Source: an uncultured Chlorobiota bacterium
GTDB taxonomy: Bacteria; Bacteroidota; Bacteroidia; Bacteroidales; JAADGE01
Length of the DNA: 10,993 nucleotides
Assembly: GCA_947311265.1 (NCBI GenBank)
Contig: CAMZKQ010000038.1
Location: 1-10,993, forward strand
Direction of reading: 5' to 3'
Positions 7,023 through 10,993 of this stretch are shown here, one piece after another (position 1 is the first letter of the stretch; every line of letters starts with the position of its first letter). The translations under genes were made by a program, and so were the position numbers. The notes under the pieces are model-generated. The model ran no database searches. It worked only from the letters and a program-made list of their open reading frames with translations, and had not been told where the DNA came from.

Positions 7023-7094
7023 GCCCCCATAGTTCAAGGGATAGAACAAGAGTTTCCTAAACTCTAGATGCAGGTTCGAGTCCTGCTGGGGGCA
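7023..7094 (+). tRNA. tRNA-Arg (anticodon CCU)
   Basis: A complete cloverleaf is visible. The acceptor stem GCCCCCA (7023-7029) pairs with TGGGGGC (7087-7093), with discriminator A at 7094. The D stem is GTTC/GAAC (7032-7035, 7044-7047). The anticodon stem AGAGT/ACTCT (7049-7053, 7061-7065) encloses loop TTCCTAA with anticodon CCT at 7056-7058. The variable loop is AGAT, and the T arm is GCAGG-TTCGAGT-CCTGC (7070-7086). All stems pair fully. CCA is not encoded. It reads the AGG codon. Confidence 0.96.
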
Positions 7095-7100
7095 CTTTTA

Positions 7101-7126
7101 TTTACCGCACAAAGTGGTAAACCACT
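7101..7126 (+). terminator. Possible weak hairpin after the tRNA
   Basis: Two overlapping hairpins can form: TTTACC (7101-7106) with GGTAAA (7116-7121), or AGTGG (7113-7117) with CCACT (7122-7126). They share bases and exclude each other. No T-tract follows, so this is weak as an intrinsic terminator; read-through into the glycosyltransferase gene is possible, since I see no separate promoter for that gene. Confidence 0.25.
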
Positions 7127-7158
7127 CGCCTATCCGAGCTTAAAAAAATATTTAGATT

Positions 7159-8139
7159 TTGGTAAAATTCTTAATTGTACGATTCAGTTCCATTGGCGAT
7201 ATAGTGCTTACAACACCAGTAATTAGGCTATTAAAAGAACAAGTAGAAGGGGCAAATATCCACTACCTTACAAAAAAACAATATGCAGGTATCTTGCAAA
7301 GCCACCCGCATATCGACAAAGTACACCTTCTAAGAGATGATTTTTCCGAAACTGTTGCCGAACTTAAAGATGAAATGTTCGACCATATTATCGACCTTCA
7401 CAATAGCCTCCGTAGCCGAAGGCTAAAAAATGCGTTACCAGTTTATAGCCAAACTTTTAAAAAATTAAATTGGGAAAAGTGGCTTTTGGTTAATCTAAAA
7501 ATCAACAAATTACCTGACATTCATATTGTTGAACGCTATGCGGCAACAGTTAATATTTTTGGAGCAACGCTAGATGGCAAAGGGCTAGACTATTACATTG
7601 CCCCCGAAGATGAAGTTAAGATTTCCGACTTGCCCCTGCCCTACCCCTCTGGCTATGTGCTTTTTGCAATAGGGGCACAGCATTTTACAAAACGATTGCC
7701 TACGGCAAAAATAATCTCCATCTGCAACAAAATTAAGCTCCCTATAATTTTAGCTGGAGGTTCTGGCGATTTTAAAACTGGGCAAGAAATTGCAAAGGCA
7801 TCAACCGCTACAATTTTAAACACCTGCGGAAAATATAGCCTTTCTCAATCCGCCTCACTTGTGCAACAAGCACAAGCAGTAATCACCCACGACACAGGGC
7901 TAATGCACATTGCCGCCGCTTTTGGCAAAAAAATAATTTCAGTATGGGGCAGCACAGTCCCTCAATTTGGCATGACACCATATTTGCCCAATAAAGCCTC
8001 TAAAATTATAGAAGCCGATGTAAAATGCCGCCCTTGCTCTAAAATAGGTTTCAGCCAGTGCCCCAAAAAGCACTTCAACTGCATGCAGCAAATCAATGAG
8101 CAAGAAATTGCAGATGCGATAAATTTAGCCCAATACTAG
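7159..8139 (+). CDS. Glycosyltransferase family 9 (heptosyltransferase-like)
   Basis: The 326-aa protein begins MVKFLIVRFSSIGDIVLTTP, a strong match to the N-terminus of ADP-heptose:LPS heptosyltransferases (GT9), where the Asp (here Asp14) acts as catalytic base. The C-terminal nucleotide-binding domain has HDTGLMHIAAA from residue 244 and a SVWGSTVPQFG segment at 261-271. A Cys-containing tail (CRPCSK 290-295, CP 301-302) is common in Bacteroidota members. It acts at the inner face of the membrane on lipid A-core or another envelope glycan; the sugar donor is not readable. The start must be TTG at 7159 (or ATT just before), because an in-frame TAG lies at 7153-7155; the N-terminus conserved in the family begins right there. 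It follows the tRNA by 64 nt and may be transcribed from the tRNA promoter. Confidence 0.9.
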   Translation: MVKFLIVRFSSIGDIVLTTPVIRLLKEQVEGANIHYLTKKQYAGILQSHPHIDKVHLLRDDFSETVAELKDEMFDHIIDLHNSLRSRRLKNALPVYSQTFKKLNWEKWLLVNLKINKLPDIHIVERYAATVNIFGATLDGKGLDYYIAPEDEVKISDLPLPYPSGYVLFAIGAQHFTKRLPTAKIISICNKIKLPIILAGGSGDFKTGQEIAKASTATILNTCGKYSLSQSASLVQQAQAVITHDTGLMHIAAAFGKKIISVWGSTVPQFGMTPYLPNKASKIIEADVKCRPCSKIGFSQCPKKHFNCMQQINEQEIADAINLAQY

Positions 8140-8148
8140 GGGCTAAAT
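8123..8148 (+). terminator. Inverted repeat over the glycosyltransferase stop codon, possible terminator
   Basis: ATTTAGCCC (8123-8131) and GGGCTAAAT (8140-8148) form a perfect 9-bp stem with an 8-nt loop that contains the TAG stop (8137-8139). No T-tract follows on the plus strand, so it is not a textbook intrinsic terminator, but it sits where transcription should end before the next promoter at about 8194. Confidence 0.45.
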
Positions 8149-8192
8149 CCCACCTGCCATATTTTCAGTGCTGCTTAAAAGAAACAAGAAGA

Positions 8193-8225
8193 ATTGGCAC
8201 ATTTCAATAAAAAGTACTATTTTTG
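8193..8225 (+). promoter_or_regulatory. Probable promoter of the TPR protein and peptidase genes
   Basis: TATTTTTG at 8218-8225 matches TAnnTTTG. The -33 match is ATTG at 8193-8196, 21 nt upstream, which is imperfect. The ATG at 8250 lies 24 nt after the -7 box. The 110-nt gap between 8139 and 8250 otherwise holds only the 3' arm of the inverted repeat. Confidence 0.5.
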
Positions 8226-8249
8226 ATGTAATAAGAAAAACCCAAAAAT

Positions 8250-10421
8250 ATGACACTTAGCTCAATTGAAAAAAATCACACTATTGCTAGCCAAAATATC
8301 ATTAAGCAACAACTCGGCAAAGCCTTCAACTTTATAGAACAGGCACTTAATAATATCCAAAACCAAAGCATAAAAAACGAATTTAGCCAACTCAAGCAAA
8401 CTTACTCGTATATGCTACATTTTGCATTTTCGGGAGCAGAAGACCCACAGCGAGATACGATTTATAAAAAAATCCAGACCGGATTATTAAAAATTAACAG
8501 CCAAATAAAAGATGCACAGCTTTGCCTAGTGCAAGGCTCACGCCTAGCTGCCGAAAAAACAATACTAAATAAACAAATTAACAAAGAGCGCCTTTCTGCG
8601 GCCTCCATTATAAAGCAAATCAGGCTATTGCCTGATACTGAAAGCCCGGTTTCAAAAGAAATTTTAATTAATAAATTATTCAATTACCTTTGGTTATCTT
8701 CAAATTTCACCCCCGAAGACAATGCCGTCCTAAAAAGCACAACTTACGACACCCAATTAAAACAGGAAGATAAAAGCCTGATTATAAGTGCAATTACCAT
8801 AGGGACATTACAAAATTTCAACCTCAAAAAAATCCACCTCCTTTTTGATTTTTACAACAGCAACCAACCACAGCTTTGGCAAAGAGCATTAGCTGGTATT
8901 GCCATTACACTCACCTATTACAACGCCCAATTACATCTATACCCATCTATAAACCAAGAGATTAAAATAATTTCTAAAGATACAGATATTCAAAAATTTT
9001 CCGAAATAATATGGTTGCAATTTATAAAAATGCAAGAAACAGAGCAGATTTCAAAAAAGCTAAAAGATGAAATTTTGCCCGAAATGAAAAAATTTGGCTC
9101 TGATATTGGCGACAAACTAGATTTAGATAAAATCCTATCGGACAGTATGATAGAAGACGAAAACCCTGATTGGGAAGAAATTTTTGACGAAGCCCCAGAC
9201 CTACTAGGGAAAATGGAGGAGTTCTCCGAACTTCAAATGGACGGGTCTGACGTATTTTTAAGTGCATTTTCTATGTTAAAACATTTTCCATTCTTTAATA
9301 CTGCCGCCAACTGGTTCCTGCCGTTTGATACCAATAATCACCATCTAAAAAACAGCTTTAAACAAGCAAATATAGCTGATTTTGAAACACTTACAGAAGG
9401 ATTAGCCCGAGCCCCATTTATCTGCAACTCCGATAAATATTCATTTTGCCTAAATATTTCCATGATGCCAGAAGCCCAACGCAGCATGATGAGCAACTTA
9501 TTTAAAATGGAAAATCAGACCCATGACGAAATAGCAAAAGATAATGATTTACTAAACAAAAGTAAAGACGATAAGCACCTTATTACAAGGTATTTACAAG
9601 ATATTTACCGTTTTTTTAAACTCCACCCTGTTCAAAAAGAATTTAATGATATCTTTGATAACAAATTAAATTTTTTTGAAAGTTTATTTTTTAAAACCAT
9701 TGATACCGAAAAAGAAATACTCCACTTAGCCGCCCAACTCAATTTTAAAAAACAGTTTTACCTACAAGCCACCGAAGGTTTTTTACAGCTAGAGCTAGAA
9801 GGCACTAATGGTGGAAAAATATATGAAAAAATAGGCTTCGCCTTTCAGAAAAGTAAAGATTTTGAAAATGCTTATAAGTACTACAAACGTGCGGAACTTT
9901 TTGGGATAGAATCGCTTTGGATAACAAAAAAAATAGCCTTCTGCTCTCGCAAACTAAAAGATTATGGAACCGCCTTAAAATACTACCGCAAAGCAGAAAA
10001 AGAACAGCCCGATAATATGCACACCCAAGCCAATATAGGACACTGCTTACTCTACTCCGAAAAATATGAGGAGGCTCTAAATTACTATTTCAAAGTAGAA
10101 TATTTCGACCCTAAAAACACTAAAATAATTAGCCCATTAGCATGGTGTTCATTTGCTGCTGGCAAACTTGATGCCGCCAAAAAATATGCCCTAAAATTAA
10201 TCAAACTAAATCCTTCTGCAAACAATTATTTCAATTTAGCACACGTTCTGCTAGCCAAAGGACAAATGCAAGAAGCTGCCGACAATTACAAAAAAGGCAT
10301 TTCTATTCCCAATTTTTCAGCCTTTGAAAAAAGCCTTAAAACCGATACCAAAGCCATTTCGGCAAATAATATTTCCGAAGAGCAAATAAAGCTAGTTACT
10401 GATTATCTACTTTTGCAGTAA
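8250..10421 (+). CDS. Large TPR-repeat protein with unassigned N-terminal region
   Basis: The 723-aa product has no signal peptide or membrane segment and is probably cytoplasmic. Residues about 523-690 form five tandem TPR-like units of roughly 34 residues. Clear ones are IYEKIGFAFQKSKDFENAYK (524-543), the unit from 557 with DYGTALKYY (571-579), ANIGHCLLYSEKYEEALNYY (594-613) and YFNLAHVLLAKGQMQEAADN (660-679). TPRs mediate protein-protein contacts. The first ~500 residues are helical and contain a strongly acidic segment (about 300-330, rich in Asp and Glu), but I recognise no domain there; degenerate helical repeats are possible. It starts with ATG at 8250 after its own promoter. The S13 peptidase gene follows after 23 nt, so they are likely co-transcribed. 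Specific function not recognised. Confidence 0.82.
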   Translation: MTLSSIEKNHTIASQNIIKQQLGKAFNFIEQALNNIQNQSIKNEFSQLKQTYSYMLHFAFSGAEDPQRDTIYKKIQTGLLKINSQIKDAQLCLVQGSRLAAEKTILNKQINKERLSAASIIKQIRLLPDTESPVSKEILINKLFNYLWLSSNFTPEDNAVLKSTTYDTQLKQEDKSLIISAITIGTLQNFNLKKIHLLFDFYNSNQPQLWQRALAGIAITLTYYNAQLHLYPSINQEIKIISKDTDIQKFSEIIWLQFIKMQETEQISKKLKDEILPEMKKFGSDIGDKLDLDKILSDSMIEDENPDWEEIFDEAPDLLGKMEEFSELQMDGSDVFLSAFSMLKHFPFFNTAANWFLPFDTNNHHLKNSFKQANIADFETLTEGLARAPFICNSDKYSFCLNISMMPEAQRSMMSNLFKMENQTHDEIAKDNDLLNKSKDDKHLITRYLQDIYRFFKLHPVQKEFNDIFDNKLNFFESLFFKTIDTEKEILHLAAQLNFKKQFYLQATEGFLQLELEGTNGGKIYEKIGFAFQKSKDFENAYKYYKRAELFGIESLWITKKIAFCSRKLKDYGTALKYYRKAEKEQPDNMHTQANIGHCLLYSEKYEEALNYYFKVEYFDPKNTKIISPLAWCSFAAGKLDAAKKYALKLIKLNPSANNYFNLAHVLLAKGQMQEAADNYKKGISIPNFSAFEKSLKTDTKAISANNISEEQIKLVTDYLLLQ

Positions 10422-10444
10422 ACCCACCGACCTAAAACAACAGA

Positions 10445-10993
10445 ATGAAAATTATCATAAAAAAAATAACACCCTTTTTATTTCTCCTTGCTTTTGCAGG
10501 AGTTTCTTGTGCACAAACGCCTTTAAAAAAGCAAAAGCACAGCCTCAACACAGCACTTATTCTCTTAAAGCACGACAAACAATTAAAAAATGCAGGTATA
10601 TCATTTTATGCAGTCGATTTAAAAACGGGCGAAACAATTGCCGAGCTAAACCCCAATTTGGCACTAGCACCTGCCTCAACACAAAAGCTAATTTCTACTG
10701 CCACCGCCCTAGAAAACCTAGGGCAATACTACCGCTTCAAAACCAAATTAGAATATTCTGGAACGATAGATACAGCAACGCATATATTGCATGGCAATAT
10801 AATTATTCGTGGTGGTGGCGACCCTACTTTAGGCTCTCGCTTTTTTTCCAGCACAAAAGATCACCAGTTCATGAACGATTGGACAAAAGCGATTAAAGAT
10901 GCAGGTATCGACTCCATAACAGGCTCTATTATAGGCGATGCCCGTATTTATAGTGGGGATATTGTACCTGCCACTTGGTCGTGGGAAGATATG
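10445..10993 (+). CDS. dacB: D-alanyl-D-alanine carboxypeptidase/endopeptidase, S13 (DacB/PBP4) family, N-terminal part
   Basis: The frame opens with ATG at 10445 and runs 183 codons to the right edge without a stop. Residues 1-23 are an export signal: MKIIIKK, hydrophobic core, then VSCAQ. Cleavage after Ala23 is plausible; Cys22 has Gly at -3, a poor lipobox, so a lipoprotein is less likely. The catalytic SxxK motif is STQK at 78-81 in the setting APASTQKLIS, where Ser78 is the nucleophile. GNIIIRGGGDPTLGS (117-131) is the conserved segment that follows in S13 enzymes, and WSWEDM ends the visible part. The SxN and KTG motifs should lie beyond the window. The enzyme trims or cuts peptidoglycan cross-links in the periplasm. 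Family members are about 450-500 aa, so more than half is missing. Confidence 0.9.
   Translation, partial: MKIIIKKITPFLFLLAFAGVSCAQTPLKKQKHSLNTALILLKHDKQLKNAGISFYAVDLKTGETIAELNPNLALAPASTQKLISTATALENLGQYYRFKTKLEYSGTIDTATHILHGNIIIRGGGDPTLGSRFFSSTKDHQFMNDWTKAIKDAGIDSITGSIIGDARIYSGDIVPATWSWEDM

Noticed and set aside
6792..7049. Minus-strand open frame covering the ferredoxin gene and half of the tRNA
   Set aside because: It is antisense to a ferredoxin with all cluster cysteines and overlaps a perfect tRNA; it has no recognisable domain.
7023..7094. Possible attachment site or integrated element at the tRNA-Arg 3' end
   Set aside because: No integrase gene is present and I see no direct repeat of the tRNA 3' end elsewhere in the window; flanking genes are housekeeping types.
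10507..10896. Plus-strand open frame of about 130 codons near the right end
   Set aside because: It lies in another frame inside the S13 peptidase, which has signal peptide, SxxK and GGGDPTLGS; the alternative product is basic and Tyr/Cys-rich without a domain.
1..10993. CRISPR arrays, insertion sequences, toxin-antitoxin pairs or defence genes
   Set aside because: No regularly spaced repeats, transposase motifs, terminal inverted repeats or defence-type domains could be seen by reading both strands.

Overview
This window is most likely chromosomal DNA of a member of the Bacteroidota. The evidence is AT-rich coding sequence, no clear Shine-Dalgarno sites, and several promoters of the Bacteroidota type (-7 box TAnnTTTG, with TTTG about 19 bp upstream). 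The gene content also fits: a 37-kDa nucleoid-associated protein, a rhomboid protease with an extra C-terminal tail, a family 9 glycosyltransferase and an S13 peptidase. I cannot name the genus. The content is mostly housekeeping and cell-envelope genes. I see no phage, insertion sequence, CRISPR array, toxin-antitoxin pair or defence island.

Layout. Positions 1-504 (minus) hold the start of an exported protein of unknown function that runs off the left edge. Positions 598-1946 (minus) hold a two-gene operon: an EamA/DMT-type permease followed 2 nt later by a small exported protein. A 91-nt divergent region with two overlapping promoters separates it from a plus-strand operon at 2038-5745. 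That operon encodes a nucleoid-associated protein, a flippase-like integral membrane protein (UPF0104/LPG-synthase TM family) and an AMP-forming acyl ligase.

The ligase is the most notable object here. As read, its frame stops at 5385, but the missing C-terminal parts lie immediately downstream in another frame and then in the original frame again. The two breaks sit in A-runs at 5340-5345 and 5675-5683 and cancel each other. Conserved motifs lie on both sides of each break. The restored protein is 503 aa and ends at 5745.

Positions 5844-6975 carry a rhomboid protease and a small [4Fe-4S] ferredoxin, 10 nt apart. A tRNA-Arg(CCU) with a near-perfect promoter follows at 7023-7094, then a family 9 glycosyltransferase (7159-8139) that starts with TTG. 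A 9-bp inverted repeat covers its stop codon. From 8218 a new promoter probably drives a 723-aa TPR protein and, 23 nt after its stop, a D-Ala-D-Ala carboxypeptidase of family S13 that runs off the right edge.

The membrane and envelope genes (permease, flippase-like protein, acyl ligase, glycosyltransferase, DacB-type peptidase) suggest a chromosomal envelope-maintenance neighbourhood. No gene set here clearly forms a new system. The best candidates for a second look are the doubly frameshifted ligase with its flippase-like partner, and the TPR protein with a long unassigned N-terminal region.
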